From Aphanothece sacrum FPU1 (lineage in GTDB: Bacteria; Cyanobacteriota; Cyanobacteriia; Cyanobacteriales; Microcystaceae): 64,000 nucleotides of DNA. Below, in pieces: positions 1 through 8,196 of the stretch. The position numbers and the translations under genes were made by a program. Within the stretch, counting starts at the first letter, position 1. Each line of letters begins with the position of its first letter. Location: positions 1-64,000 of the forward strand of contig NZ_BDQK01000001.1 in NCBI RefSeq assembly GCF_003864295.1. Direction: 5' to 3'. Under the pieces are notes generated by a model, which worked only from the letters and a program-made list of their open reading frames with translations, did not search any database and was not told the origin of the DNA.

Positions 1-270
1 TTACCTGTCCTGCGGGTGGATAGTGTTGAAGGGTTATTACAAGTTGTTCCTTTTGTGGATTTTGGGGTTGCTTGGAATGATGATGATAATCCAATTGCGA
101 CCCCTGCACCAAATACTTTAGTGGGAGTGGGACTCGGTTTGCAATGGCTTATGGGGGATAATTTTACGGCTCGTTTTGATTGGGGAATTCCTGTGACTAA
201 TATTGAGACACAGGGTGGACGATCTCCAGATGAGGGGTTTTATTTCACAATAAATTACAGTTTTTTTTAA
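1..270 (+). CDS. TpsB outer-membrane transporter, C-terminal end (partial)
   Basis: The reading frame is open from the first base and ends at TAA 268-270, so only the last 89 residues of a longer gene are present. The fragment has alternating hydrophobic/polar strands (VVPFVDFGVAW, LVGVGLGLQWLMG, FTARFDWGIPV) and ends in NYSFF, with the C-terminal Phe usual for outer-membrane beta-barrels. This pattern fits the last strands of ShlB/FhaC/HecB proteins, which export TpsA partners across the outer membrane. The likely client is the TpsA-type protein starting at 4251, now separated by about 4 kb of unrelated genes. The family call is from memory of its C-terminal sequence and is fairly secure. 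Confidence 0.8.
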   Translation, partial: LPVLRVDSVEGLLQVVPFVDFGVAWNDDDNPIATPAPNTLVGVGLGLQWLMGDNFTARFDWGIPVTNIETQGGRSPDEGFYFTINYSFF

Positions 271-431
271 TCCCAGCTTAAGAGAAGATTAGACCCAGTA
301 ACAGGTAGTCCAAAAATCACTGAAACTACCTCTACAGAACGGTTTCGTTATTTTTTCCAGAGGGAAGTTCAGTAATATCTTCCATGAAATGCTATCGTAC
401 AAATAAATCTTGTAAAAGATATAATTATACT

Positions 432-890
432 ATGAAATCTATTGGTATTCTAGAAGCATCTCGTTTACTCGAAATTAGTCGTCAACGCATACAACAATTA
501 ATTTACGCCAATCGCGTCAAAGGAGCTTATAAAACGAAGAAAGGTTGGCAAATACCTCTTTATGGAGATATGCCTCGGATTATCAGGGGCAAAAGGGGAT
601 CTCAAGGGAGATGGAGAGTTAAACGTCGCGTTAAACCGACGATTATTCATGTCAATAAACACATCATTGGGGCTAATCACCACAAGGAAGTCAAAGATCC
701 GGTGATTGTTGTCAGGAAAGGCTCAAAAGTGACCTATTGTTCTCAAGTGTATTTTGAAGGAAGATGTCAAATTGTCTATCGACCAGAGAATAAGAATCTT
801 AATGGTGGGGCGAAGGTCTGGATGGAAGTTGATGCGACAACTAAGATTTTTATGGAGTCACCAATATCCCAAAACGGTTGCTCCGGTTAA
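432..890 (+). CDS. HTH DNA-binding protein, copy 1 of a duplicated gene
   Basis: A 152-residue basic protein. Residues 1-45 (GILEASRLLEISRQRIQQL then VKGAYKTKKGWQIPL) look like an excisionase/MerR-like helix-turn-helix with a wing; the rest is unrecognised. An upstream ATG at 384 is open, but 432 is chosen because the second copy at 37857 starts at this Met and similarity begins only about 25 bases before it (CTTGTAAAAGATAT). The two proteins differ at about 10 of 152 positions. It sits between the TpsB end and a toxin-antitoxin pair, so it looks like an accessory gene. Function unknown; a regulator or an element-encoded protein are both possible. Confidence 0.7.
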   Translation: MKSIGILEASRLLEISRQRIQQLIYANRVKGAYKTKKGWQIPLYGDMPRIIRGKRGSQGRWRVKRRVKPTIIHVNKHIIGANHHKEVKDPVIVVRKGSKVTYCSQVYFEGRCQIVYRPENKNLNGGAKVWMEVDATTKIFMESPISQNGCSG

Positions 891-1054
891 TTATTAGACA
901 TCTCCACGCATCCCAGATTTCACCTTGATGATACAAGGGTTTGAGGTTAAGTTCGGTCGATGTCTATTATATCTACTTTTTTCCTCTGTAATTCGCTATA
1001 TGGACATATATTATGTCTATAATCGACATAATATCAATTTTAGGAGAGCAAGGG

Positions 1055-1345
1055 ATGATCTGGAGAATTGCCCAAGCTAAGCAGAGATTCTCGGAGATGA
1101 TTAAGGCCGCAACCAAAGAACCCCAACTTATCTACAATCGAGAGCAACTGGTAGTAGCTGTTATCGAAGCTGAAATGTTTCAGGAGTTCCTGGCTTGGCG
1201 CGATCGCAAAGAAAAAGCTTCCCTCGCCGATGCTTTTAGGGAACTGCACCAGCTAATGGCTGAGGAAAATTACATCCTGGAAATTCCTTCTCGTCAAGAT
1301 CGTCCTCACCATTTTGTTGATGTCCTCAATGACCTTTCTGTGTGA
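1055..1345 (+). CDS. Type II antitoxin, Phd/YefM-like
   Basis: A 96-residue protein starting MIWRIAQAKQRFSEMI, typical of the Phd/YefM DNA-binding fold (alanine-glutamine-rich first helix, then strand QLIYNREQLVVAVIEAE). The frame is open to 1013, but ATG 1055 has an AGGAG ribosome site at 1042-1046 and matches family starts. The gene overlaps the downstream PIN toxin by 17 bases, a typical translational coupling in toxin-antitoxin pairs. Such antitoxins bind the toxin through the C-terminal tail and repress their own promoter. The C-terminal part is rich in charged residues, as expected for a toxin-wrapping tail. Confidence 0.8.
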   Translation: MIWRIAQAKQRFSEMIKAATKEPQLIYNREQLVVAVIEAEMFQEFLAWRDRKEKASLADAFRELHQLMAEENYILEIPSRQDRPHHFVDVLNDLSV

Positions 1346-1724
1346 CACCAACCTCATCAGTGAACTAGCACGACCTCAGCCAAACCCTGGAGTTTTAGTC
1401 TGGGCGACAGCAGTTTCCTCGATCTCGTTGAGTGTGGTTACTGTTGAGGAAATTTCCTATGGACTCTCGGCGAAACCTAACTTCAGAATTCAGACCTGGT
1501 TTGAAGGATTTATTGAGCAATATTGTCAACTTTTGCCAATTACGCCTGAGATTGCCCTGCGTTCTGGCGAATTGCGGGGGCAACTGCGAGGGAAAGGCAA
1601 AACTCACACCCAAGCAGATATGATGATTGCTGCCACTGCTCAAATTCACCAACTTACTTTAGTAACGCGCAATATTCGAAATTTTGATAGCTGCGGGATT
1701 CCACTACTCAATCCCTTTACCTGA
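1329..1724 (+). CDS. PIN-domain ribonuclease toxin, VapC-like
   Basis: A 131-residue PIN protein. The acidic residues expected at the Mg-dependent active site are present: D6 in LCDTNLISEL, E40/E41 in VTVEEISYG, D97 in HTQADMMIAA, followed by the family motif LVTRNIRNF. The start ATG 1329 lies inside the antitoxin gene; an in-frame ATG at 1314 is also open but gives a non-family extension. VapC toxins cut tRNA or rRNA when freed from the antitoxin. Partner: the Phd/YefM-like gene directly upstream. All key residues are present, so the toxin is probably functional. Confidence 0.85.
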   Translation: MTFLCDTNLISELARPQPNPGVLVWATAVSSISLSVVTVEEISYGLSAKPNFRIQTWFEGFIEQYCQLLPITPEIALRSGELRGQLRGKGKTHTQADMMIAATAQIHQLTLVTRNIRNFDSCGIPLLNPFT

Positions 1725-1809
1725 ATAGCAGCAATTCTTACGATCAATTCTGGACTTGTGAGCAATTTTCCAATACAATATTAGAATTTATTTTAAAGAA
1801 AAGAAAAAT

Positions 1810-3504
1810 ATGACTTCTTTAGCCGATCCTGGTAAGCTTGGAGAATACAAACCTAAGCGAATTATTTATGCTGCTCCTGAGTTAGATTTTTTGAATACGA
1901 ATGATTTACAAGACCATTGTGTTTTTGATAATCCAATACCAGGATACGAAACCCGTAGAATAGACTTCTGCGAGGTTGTCAATTTTGACTATTCAACTGA
2001 TTGGAAATTCTCTAAAAAAGAGACACCTATCAACGGAATTTTTTGTTTACCCGAAGGTGATGGACCCTTTCCTTTGGCAGTAATAGTTCATGGAAATTCT
2101 AACTATAAATTTAATTCGGCACCAGGATTTCTTTACCTTTGTGACTTACTCGCTTATCACGGTATAATTGCTGCCTCTATTGATGTTAGCTTCATTAGCA
2201 TAAGAAATAACATAACAATTGGTCAGAATGGTAAAGTTTTGGGTCGAGCAATTACTGTCTTAGAACATCTCAAACAGTTTCGACTATGGAATCAAAAGGA
2301 TGGACATCCCTTACAAAATAAAGTAGATCTAGAAAGATGTATGATTGTAGGTCATTCTCGTGGTGGAGAAGCGGTTGGACACGCAAGTGTGCTTAATCAC
2401 CAGCAGTCTCCAATTCAGTTTTATAAAGGAAAGTCCCCTTTAGCTATAGACGGTTCAAACGGAGGATTAGGTCCATACAATTTTGGTATTCAAGCGGTAG
2501 TAGCTCTAGCTCCCACTGACCAATCCTACCGTTTCCCAAAATTAGAGACTATACTTTCTGATAATTACCTTGTCATTCAAGGAAGTCGGGATCAAGACGT
2601 TAAGCCTTTTGAGGGACAGTTAATCTATGATCGTAGCCATCCTCTTGGTTCTAATGATAGCACTCCTTCTGGAATTAAATCCCTACTTTGGATTCATAAG
2701 GCTAACCATAACTATTTCAATTCAGTATGGGAACCAGAGCCTAACAATATTGGAGGAATAATATCTCCAGATGACCAAAGAAAGATCGCAGCAACCTATA
2801 TATCTGCCTTTGCTCAAGCAACGTTGCTGGAGAAAAAAGAATATCTCCAACTTCTCCAGAATTACCAATATGGAATAATAAATGAGTGGCTGCCAAAAGA
2901 AATTACTTATGTATCACAATACCAAAGCCACAAAAGATTAGTGATTCAGGACTTTGAAGAATCTGGTATACAACCGACAATTTCCTGCTCAAATAAAGGC
3001 TCAATAATAGCGGAGAAAATTATTGTTCAAGTACAACAATTCTTGCGATTCACATCAGATAAACAAAAAGATCCAAGCTATCATTTATATCAAGATACTA
3101 AGGGAATAAGAATAGATTGGACAGAGTTTGGAGGTAAGTATGTTTTGAAATTTGATGATTATTTAGATGCCAAAGAGTACGATTTTCTAGCTTTTCGTGT
3201 TGGTCAATCCTTTGAATCAAACAATACTCCCGATCAAAAACAAGACTTCACCTTAATGATACATGATACAACTCAGTCAATTTCCTTGCCTGTTTCTTAC
3301 CTTCAATCGATTCCCTATCCTGACGTGTTTGAAAATGAAAATAATAATCCCGTGACTGTTTTACAAACTGTTTTTCTTCCTATTAATCAGTTATCTTGGC
3401 AAGGAATTAATATTAGTCAAGTAACTTCTTTGGAATTTGTCTTTAACATTACTTCTTCGGGAACAGTATATATTGATGATATTCAATTAACAAATTTGGT
3501 GTGA
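1810..3504 (+). CDS. Serine hydrolase (alpha/beta fold) with C-terminal beta-sandwich
   Basis: A 564-residue protein without an evident signal peptide. The alpha/beta-hydrolase part spans about residues 60-345: an oxyanion-region motif VIVHGNSN near 97, the nucleophile elbow GHSRGG near 181-186 (Ser about 183), a probable acid in GSRDQDV near 260 and a probable His in KANHNYF near 300. The remainder, from about 390, is strand-rich and ends in a motif (FVFNITSSGTVYIDDIQL) resembling carbohydrate-binding beta-sandwich modules. This suggests an esterase/lipase-like enzyme with a binding module. Substrate unknown. It stands alone, three bases upstream of a MITE-like repeat. Confidence 0.7.
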   Translation: MTSLADPGKLGEYKPKRIIYAAPELDFLNTNDLQDHCVFDNPIPGYETRRIDFCEVVNFDYSTDWKFSKKETPINGIFCLPEGDGPFPLAVIVHGNSNYKFNSAPGFLYLCDLLAYHGIIAASIDVSFISIRNNITIGQNGKVLGRAITVLEHLKQFRLWNQKDGHPLQNKVDLERCMIVGHSRGGEAVGHASVLNHQQSPIQFYKGKSPLAIDGSNGGLGPYNFGIQAVVALAPTDQSYRFPKLETILSDNYLVIQGSRDQDVKPFEGQLIYDRSHPLGSNDSTPSGIKSLLWIHKANHNYFNSVWEPEPNNIGGIISPDDQRKIAATYISAFAQATLLEKKEYLQLLQNYQYGIINEWLPKEITYVSQYQSHKRLVIQDFEESGIQPTISCSNKGSIIAEKIIVQVQQFLRFTSDKQKDPSYHLYQDTKGIRIDWTEFGGKYVLKFDDYLDAKEYDFLAFRVGQSFESNNTPDQKQDFTLMIHDTTQSISLPVSYLQSIPYPDVFENENNNPVTVLQTVFLPINQLSWQGINISQVTSLEFVFNITSSGTVYIDDIQLTNLV

Positions 3505-3506
3505 CA

Positions 3507-3635
3507 TAAGCTGTTGTGCATTTAAACCGCTTATTTTGAACTTTGGTACAGACGTTAAAACCCCCTCTCCGGCGCTCCCTTTGCTCCGGCGCTCCCATGC
3601 AGTCACAACAGGTCAATTAAATGCGTGACAGCTTA
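3507..3635. mobile_element. MITE-like element, family A copy 1
   Basis: A 129-bp element with imperfect terminal inverted repeats: left TAAGCTGTTGTGCATTTAAA; the right end at 3614-3635 reads in reverse complement TAAGCTGTCACGCATTTAAT. The interior carries a GC-rich stretch with CTCCGGCGCTCC units. Another 129-bp copy lies at 38351-38479 and a divergent 120-bp copy at 62846-62965. No coding capacity. It begins two bases after the stop codon of the hydrolase gene. The rest of the gap to 3823 holds a GC-richer piece (3636-3672) with about 75% identity to 44905-44945, possibly an old insertion-sequence end. Confidence 0.75.
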
Positions 3636-3823
3636 CTCCCGACGCTGACCAAAGCGTTACAGCGCGGACTTCTTAAAGCCCGATAAGGGTATTTAAGATT
3701 TCCTTCCTAAATTTAAAATTAAGCTGTTCAGTCTTAATATTTATTTTTGTAAATCGAGATTGACAATTTGCAAAAAAACAGTCATTATATTTCTTTGTCA
3801 CAAGATATATCTGGAGATAATCA

Positions 3824-4192
3824 ATGAAGCGTAAACTATTAGCAGTAATTGGGTTGACAATAATTTTCACTCTTGTGTTTAACCTGATGACGGTAAACAT
3901 TTCTTCAAATAGTGCTTCTGCTGATCAGCTAAATAAAAATCAAATAGAATCTAGCGTCAGCAGTTCTGATATCAATCAGTGGGCTCAACCTTTTTTAAAT
4001 AAACTAAAACAAGAAGGCTTTAATTTCACCAAAGAAACACAGATAATTCTAAAAAGAGATGGTAAATTTTCTGTTATTTGTGGTGGAAGAACCTGCCCCT
4101 CTACCATCAAAAACGAAGCAATAACGATTTGTACCTTAAATCTTAGCCGACCTTGCCTACAAGGAGAATGTCAATACATTTGTCCTGGCTAA
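3824..4192 (+). CDS. Small secreted cysteine-rich protein, unknown function
   Basis: A 122-residue protein with an N-terminal signal peptide (MKRKLLAVIGLTIIFTLVF, probable cut after the SASA region near residue 33). The mature part has an amphipathic helical stretch and a C-terminal half with six cysteines (CGGRTC, CTLNLSRPC, CQYIC), suggesting disulfides. A ribosome site CTGGAG lies about 8 bases upstream. I do not recognise the family. It lies 58 bases upstream of the TpsA-type gene on the same strand and could be co-transcribed with it. Confidence 0.6.
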   Translation: MKRKLLAVIGLTIIFTLVFNLMTVNISSNSASADQLNKNQIESSVSSSDINQWAQPFLNKLKQEGFNFTKETQIILKRDGKFSVICGGRTCPSTIKNEAITICTLNLSRPCLQGECQYICPG

Positions 4193-4250
4193 CAGTAATA
4201 ATTGATTAGTTTTCAAAATAAACGATGATTAATTCTTCGACAATTCGTTT

Positions 4251-7200
4251 ATGAATAAACTAGGTTACAGAATTTTGATTGGCATCGAGCTTCTTATCTG
4301 TCTTCTAGCTAAGCCGAATCTCAGCAAAGCACAGAGTCAGTCTCAGATAGTTGAGGATGGAACATTATCTACCCAGGTTGATTCTCCAAATCAGAAAAAC
4401 TTTACGATTACTGGCGGGAGACAAGTTGGAGGCAATCTTTTCCATAGTTTTAAGGAATTTTCTGTTCCCATAGAGGGGGAAGCAATTTTTAATAATGCTT
4501 CAAATGTCAACAATATTTTCAGTCGGGTAACAGGAAATTCTGTTTCTAGGATTGATGGATTGATTCAAGCCAATGGTATTGCTAACTTCTTCCTAATTAA
4601 TCCTAATGGCATCATGTTAGGTCCTAATGCAAAGCTAGATATTGGTGGTTCTTTTATTGCTAGTACCGCCGAGGAAATTCAATTTGCTGATGGAACAATA
4701 TTTAGTGCAACTAACAGTCAAGTAGAACCTCTGCTGAGTATTAGTTTGCCAATAGGGTTACAATTTAGAGGGACAGCAAACAGAATTGAAAATCAAGCAT
4801 TTGGTAGTGTTGAAAACAGTGTCGCTAACTTTCAAGTAAAGCCTGGTAAGACTTTAGCACTTGTCGGTGGTGACATTTTGTTTACAAACAATGGTTCACT
4901 CATTGCAAGAGGGGGGAGGATAGAGTTAGGAAGTGTTGCTCCCGATAGTTTTGTAAGTCTGACTCCGATTTCTACAGGTTGGGTATTAGGCTATGAGACT
5001 GTTCAAAATTTTCAAGATATTCAACTAACTGGACAAACCTATATCTCAGTTTCCAATGGTAGTCTAGCACCTAATAGTGGTGATATTCGACTTCAAGGAA
5101 GACAAATTGTTATAACAGATCAATCAAACATTATTTCTTTGAACCGAGGGAGCATTCCCAGTGGAAGTATCGAAATCAAAGCTTCTGACTTTGTGGAAGT
5201 TAGTAATGGAAGTAATATTTCTACTCAGGTTCTTTCTACTGGGATTGGGGGTGATATCAAAATTCAAACAAATCGGCTAATTATTAATAATAAATCAACC
5301 ATTGGTACATTAACTACAAATGCTGGAAAAGGAGGCAGTTTAAGCGTAGAAGCCACTGAATCTTTAGAAGTCGATGGCAATGGAGCGTTTAGCCAATTAC
5401 TGACTCAGAGTCAAAGTAGTGGAGATGCAGGAGATTTGCAGGCAAAAACGGCTAGATTAATTCTCCGTGATGGGGGACAATTATCAAGTAGTGCTTTTAG
5501 TTCAGGAAAGGCTGGAACTCTTCATGTTATTGATTCTGAATCCATAGAAGCAAGTGGTAAAGGAATATTTTCTGGGCTAACTTTTCATAGTGGACTATTT
5601 TCTTCCACTGCGGGGAAAGGCAATGGAGGGAGCGTAATTGTTAATACCAATCGCTTGATGGTTACTGATGGGGCAAGCATATCTGTTGCTGCTCTTGAAG
5701 GAAGTACACGACAAGCAGGACAATTAGATATTAACGCATCTGAATCTGTGTTTCTTAATGGTGCAGATAGTTCTTTGTTGGCAACGAGTGAGAGTCGTAA
5801 ACCTGCGGGAAATTTAACCATTAATACTCCATTATTGACGCTTCAAGGGGGAGCTAAAATATCCGCTTCAAGTCCCTTAAGTCAAGGCGGAAATATTAAT
5901 CTGCAAGGCTTAAATTCTTTACAGGTTACTAACGGTAGTGAAATTTCTGCTACTACAGTAGATGGTAAAGCAGGAAACTTAGAAATTAATCTTGGTCAGA
6001 CTCCGGTTAATAATGTACAACTCAACAATGGTCGTCTCACTGTAGAAGCTACTGGAACAGGAGACTCAGGCAACCTTACTGTTAACGCTAGAACCTTGAA
6101 TTTGGAAAATAACGCCCAAATTTCGGCTTCTACTATTTCTGGACTTGGAGGAGATGTTAGCCTCCAGAATGTAGAAACATTACAGGTTACTAACGGTAGT
6201 GAAATTTCTGCTACCACAGTAGATGGTCAAGCAGGAAACTTAGAAATTAATCTTGGTCAGACTCCGGTTAATAATGTACAACTCAACAATGGTCGTCTCA
6301 CTGTAGAAGCTACTGGAACAGGAGACTCAGGCAACCTTACTGTTAACGCAAGAACCTTGAATTTGGAAAATAACGCCCAAATTTCGGCTTCTACTATTTC
6401 TGGACTTGGAGGAGATGTTAACCTCCAAGGTTTAGACATTCTACAAATCAGCAACAGTAACATTACCACTTCCACCCAAACAGGAAAAGCTGGAAACGTC
6501 AGTCTCAATACCAACCAAAAACCAGTAAATTCAGTCCAAATCACAGATAATAGTCGTTTAGCAGCTCAAGCTTCTCAACCAGGGGGCGAAGCTGGAAGTG
6601 TTAGTGTCAATGCCAGAGACTTAACCGTTAATAATGGCTCATCCATTTCTGCTTCTAATATTTCAGGAAAAATTGGGGGGGATGTCAACCTCCAGAATGT
6701 AGAAACATTGCAGGTAAATGGGGGTGAAATCTCTGCTACTACAGTAAATGGTCAAGCAGGGAACTTAGAAATTAATCTTGGTCAGACTCCGGTTAATAAT
6801 GTACAACTCAACAATGGTCGTCTCACTGTAGAAGCTACTGGAACCGGAGACTCAGGCAACCTTACTGTTAACGCTAGAACCTTAAATCTGGAAAATAACG
6901 CTCAAATTTCCGCTTCTACTATTTCTGGAGTTGGGGGAGATGTTAACCTCCGAGGTTTAGACACTCTACAGGTAAACAATAGTAATATTTCTGCCTCAAC
7001 TCGGAGTGGACGGGCTGGCAACTTAACCGTTAAAGCCGCCCAATTAGTCCAACTAAGCGGTACTGGTGGTTTATCAGTAGAAGCTACCGAAGGCGGTACA
7101 GCCGGAAACTTAACTGTAGAAACGAGACAAATGAGCGTTACCGATGGAGCAAAAGTCAGCGTTAGCAGTCCTCAAGGTCAGGCCGGCAATTTAACTATCA

Positions 7201-7391
7201 AGGCTAATACCCTATCCCTAAACCGAGGGTTTATCACCGCCGAAACGGGAAAAAGTCAAGGAGAAGGGGGTGCAAATATCAGCCTCAAGATATCAGATTT
7301 ATTGAGAATAGAGAATGAAAGCCTAATCTCTGCAACAGCTAATGGTTTAGCCAATGGCGGTAATATTGATATTGATACCTCTGACAGTTAG
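4251..7391 (+). CDS. TpsA-type filamentous hemagglutinin-like secreted protein, 3' truncated
   Basis: A 1046-residue protein. After a signal peptide (residues about 1-27, cut near SKAQS) comes the TPS secretion domain with its family motifs: ITGGRQVGGNLFHSF, VNNIFSRVTG, NFFLINPNGIMLG, SFIASTA. The rest is a parallel beta-helix of short G/N-rich repeats (GSEISATTVDG, AGNLEINLG, NGRLTVEATG), including three nearly identical 87-residue blocks. Such proteins are secreted through a TpsB partner and form surface filaments or adhesins. The protein ends abruptly at NGGNIDIDTSDS, where relatives usually continue with a conserved C-terminal region, so the 3' end appears lost at a rearrangement near 7390. 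Confidence 0.85.
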   Translation: MNKLGYRILIGIELLICLLAKPNLSKAQSQSQIVEDGTLSTQVDSPNQKNFTITGGRQVGGNLFHSFKEFSVPIEGEAIFNNASNVNNIFSRVTGNSVSRIDGLIQANGIANFFLINPNGIMLGPNAKLDIGGSFIASTAEEIQFADGTIFSATNSQVEPLLSISLPIGLQFRGTANRIENQAFGSVENSVANFQVKPGKTLALVGGDILFTNNGSLIARGGRIELGSVAPDSFVSLTPISTGWVLGYETVQNFQDIQLTGQTYISVSNGSLAPNSGDIRLQGRQIVITDQSNIISLNRGSIPSGSIEIKASDFVEVSNGSNISTQVLSTGIGGDIKIQTNRLIINNKSTIGTLTTNAGKGGSLSVEATESLEVDGNGAFSQLLTQSQSSGDAGDLQAKTARLILRDGGQLSSSAFSSGKAGTLHVIDSESIEASGKGIFSGLTFHSGLFSSTAGKGNGGSVIVNTNRLMVTDGASISVAALEGSTRQAGQLDINASESVFLNGADSSLLATSESRKPAGNLTINTPLLTLQGGAKISASSPLSQGGNINLQGLNSLQVTNGSEISATTVDGKAGNLEINLGQTPVNNVQLNNGRLTVEATGTGDSGNLTVNARTLNLENNAQISASTISGLGGDVSLQNVETLQVTNGSEISATTVDGQAGNLEINLGQTPVNNVQLNNGRLTVEATGTGDSGNLTVNARTLNLENNAQISASTISGLGGDVNLQGLDILQISNSNITTSTQTGKAGNVSLNTNQKPVNSVQITDNSRLAAQASQPGGEAGSVSVNARDLTVNNGSSISASNISGKIGGDVNLQNVETLQVNGGEISATTVNGQAGNLEINLGQTPVNNVQLNNGRLTVEATGTGDSGNLTVNARTLNLENNAQISASTISGVGGDVNLRGLDTLQVNNSNISASTRSGRAGNLTVKAAQLVQLSGTGGLSVEATEGGTAGNLTVETRQMSVTDGAKVSVSSPQGQAGNLTIKANTLSLNRGFITAETGKSQGEGGANISLKISDLLRIENESLISATANGLANGGNIDIDTSDS
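5919..6968 (+). repeat. Three 261-bp in-frame repeats within the TpsA-type gene
   Basis: Units at about 5919-6179, 6180-6440 and 6708-6968, each 261 bp (87 codons). Units 1 and 2 are directly adjacent and differ at only a few bases; unit 3 differs mainly at its start. A 267-bp divergent segment separates units 2 and 3. Near-identity at synonymous positions indicates recent duplication or gene conversion. Slippage or recombination here would change filament length without breaking the frame. Confidence 0.9.
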
Positions 7392-7683
7392 CTGAATGCT
7401 TAAATTTTCGCTCTACTGGAGGATAATTAAGGATTATTATCGACAAACGCTTAATTAAATTCTGATAACCTCCTTGGGGTGATTGATTGAGATATCTTTT
7501 CTTGAGAATCCCGTAACGATATTTAATCAGTTGAGTTGTTTTCTCCGAAGATAAGCCATTATGATCTTCCTCTGGACGACGCTTCAACCATGTAACGACG
7601 CTATGGCTATGGTGTTCTCTGGGATAATTTGGATTCAGGCCAGTTGGGCACAACTGCTCGAACTTGATAGTAAAATTAACCAT
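7339..7683 (-). pseudogene. 5' fragment of an unrecognised gene, fused to TpsA antisense
   Basis: An ORF of 114 codons starting ATG 7683 with a good ribosome site (GGGAGAG, 7690-7696). The first ~87 residues (motifs LCPTGLNPNYPREHHSH, KYRYGILKKRYLNQSPQGG) look like real protein. The last ~27 residues are the reverse strand of the TpsA-type gene end. Two genes running head-on into each other at about 7390-7420 suggests that a deletion or inversion removed both 3' ends. The promoter at 7981-8009 faces this gene, with the MITE at 7737 in its leader. Family not recognised. Confidence 0.45.
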
Positions 7684-7736
7684 GATTTCTCTCCCGTCAA
7701 CTATGTTAGTTTGCTGCTTGATGAATCAATATAAAT

Positions 7737-7923
7737 GGTTCTACCGGACTTACTATGCTAAACTAACAATTAATAAAAGGCTAAAGCCTTATCCTATAAA
7801 AACGAAGTCCACCTTCGTGGACTGCCATTATAGGTTGCGTAGGCAACCTTTGTTTGTATAGCTTTATGAACGAGTTAAGGTCTCTTATTTGTAATAATTT
7901 AGCATAACTTGTCCGGTAGAACC
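7737..7923. mobile_element. MITE with 8-bp target duplication, ISL3-like ends
   Basis: A 187-bp element bounded by the direct repeat ATATAAAT (7729-7736 and 7924-7931). Terminal inverted repeats are about 26 bp: left GGTTCTACCGGACTTACTAT, right in reverse complement GGTTCTACCGGACAAGTTAT, both continuing GCTAA. Inside are small hairpins (AGTCCAC/GTGGACT and AGGTTGC/GCAACCT). No ORF of its own. An 8-bp duplication and GGTTCT-type ends fit the ISL3 family, so it is probably a non-autonomous derivative; that assignment is inference. It separates a minus-strand promoter (7981-8009) from the ORF at 7683. Confidence 0.85.
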
Positions 7924-7980
7924 ATATAAATAGATAGTTAACAAACACTTTATTGGAGGAAAAAAGTATTCATCTCTGTT

Positions 7981-8149
7981 ATTCTTCCCTTAAACTCTCA
8001 AGCAAACAATGGGAAAAAGTCAGGTATTTTTTTAGTAAAAAATCAGGTTCAAACTTACCTAACATCAAAAAAGTCGGATTTTATCAGGTGAAGGAGCAAA
8101 AAACACCTGATTTTTTCCCATTGTACCCTTGATGATTTGCCAGCATGAT
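7981..8149. promoter_or_regulatory. Back-to-back promoters with TCAGGT/ACCTGA box cluster (region A)
   Basis: Plus-strand promoter: -35 TTGTAC 8121-8126, 17-bp spacer, -10 CATGAT 8144-8149, with ACCTGA at 8105-8110 followed by TTTTTTCCCA directly before the -35. Minus-strand promoter: -35 TTGTTT (8009-8004), 17-bp spacer, -10 AAGAAT (7986-7981), preceded by ACCTGACTTTTTCCC. Extra TCAGGT boxes at 8043 and 8084 and a variant at 8073. The plus promoter serves the M23 peptidase gene; the minus one faces the ORF at 7683. Same architecture as regions at 8993, 10961 and 16171. The regulator is unknown. Confidence 0.65.
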
Positions 8150-8196
8150 AGACGGTATAAACAAAGTTTGCTTCAACAATAAGGAGTTTATTTCCC

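Noticed and set aside
5585-6544. Minus-strand ORFs inside the adhesin gene, two with an identical segment
   Set aside because: They are antisense shadows; the identity only reflects the 261-bp repeats on the coding strand.
7664-7861. Plus-strand ORF of 65 codons across the MITE
   Set aside because: It starts in the antisense of the 7683 gene and runs through the MITE hairpins; no coding signature.
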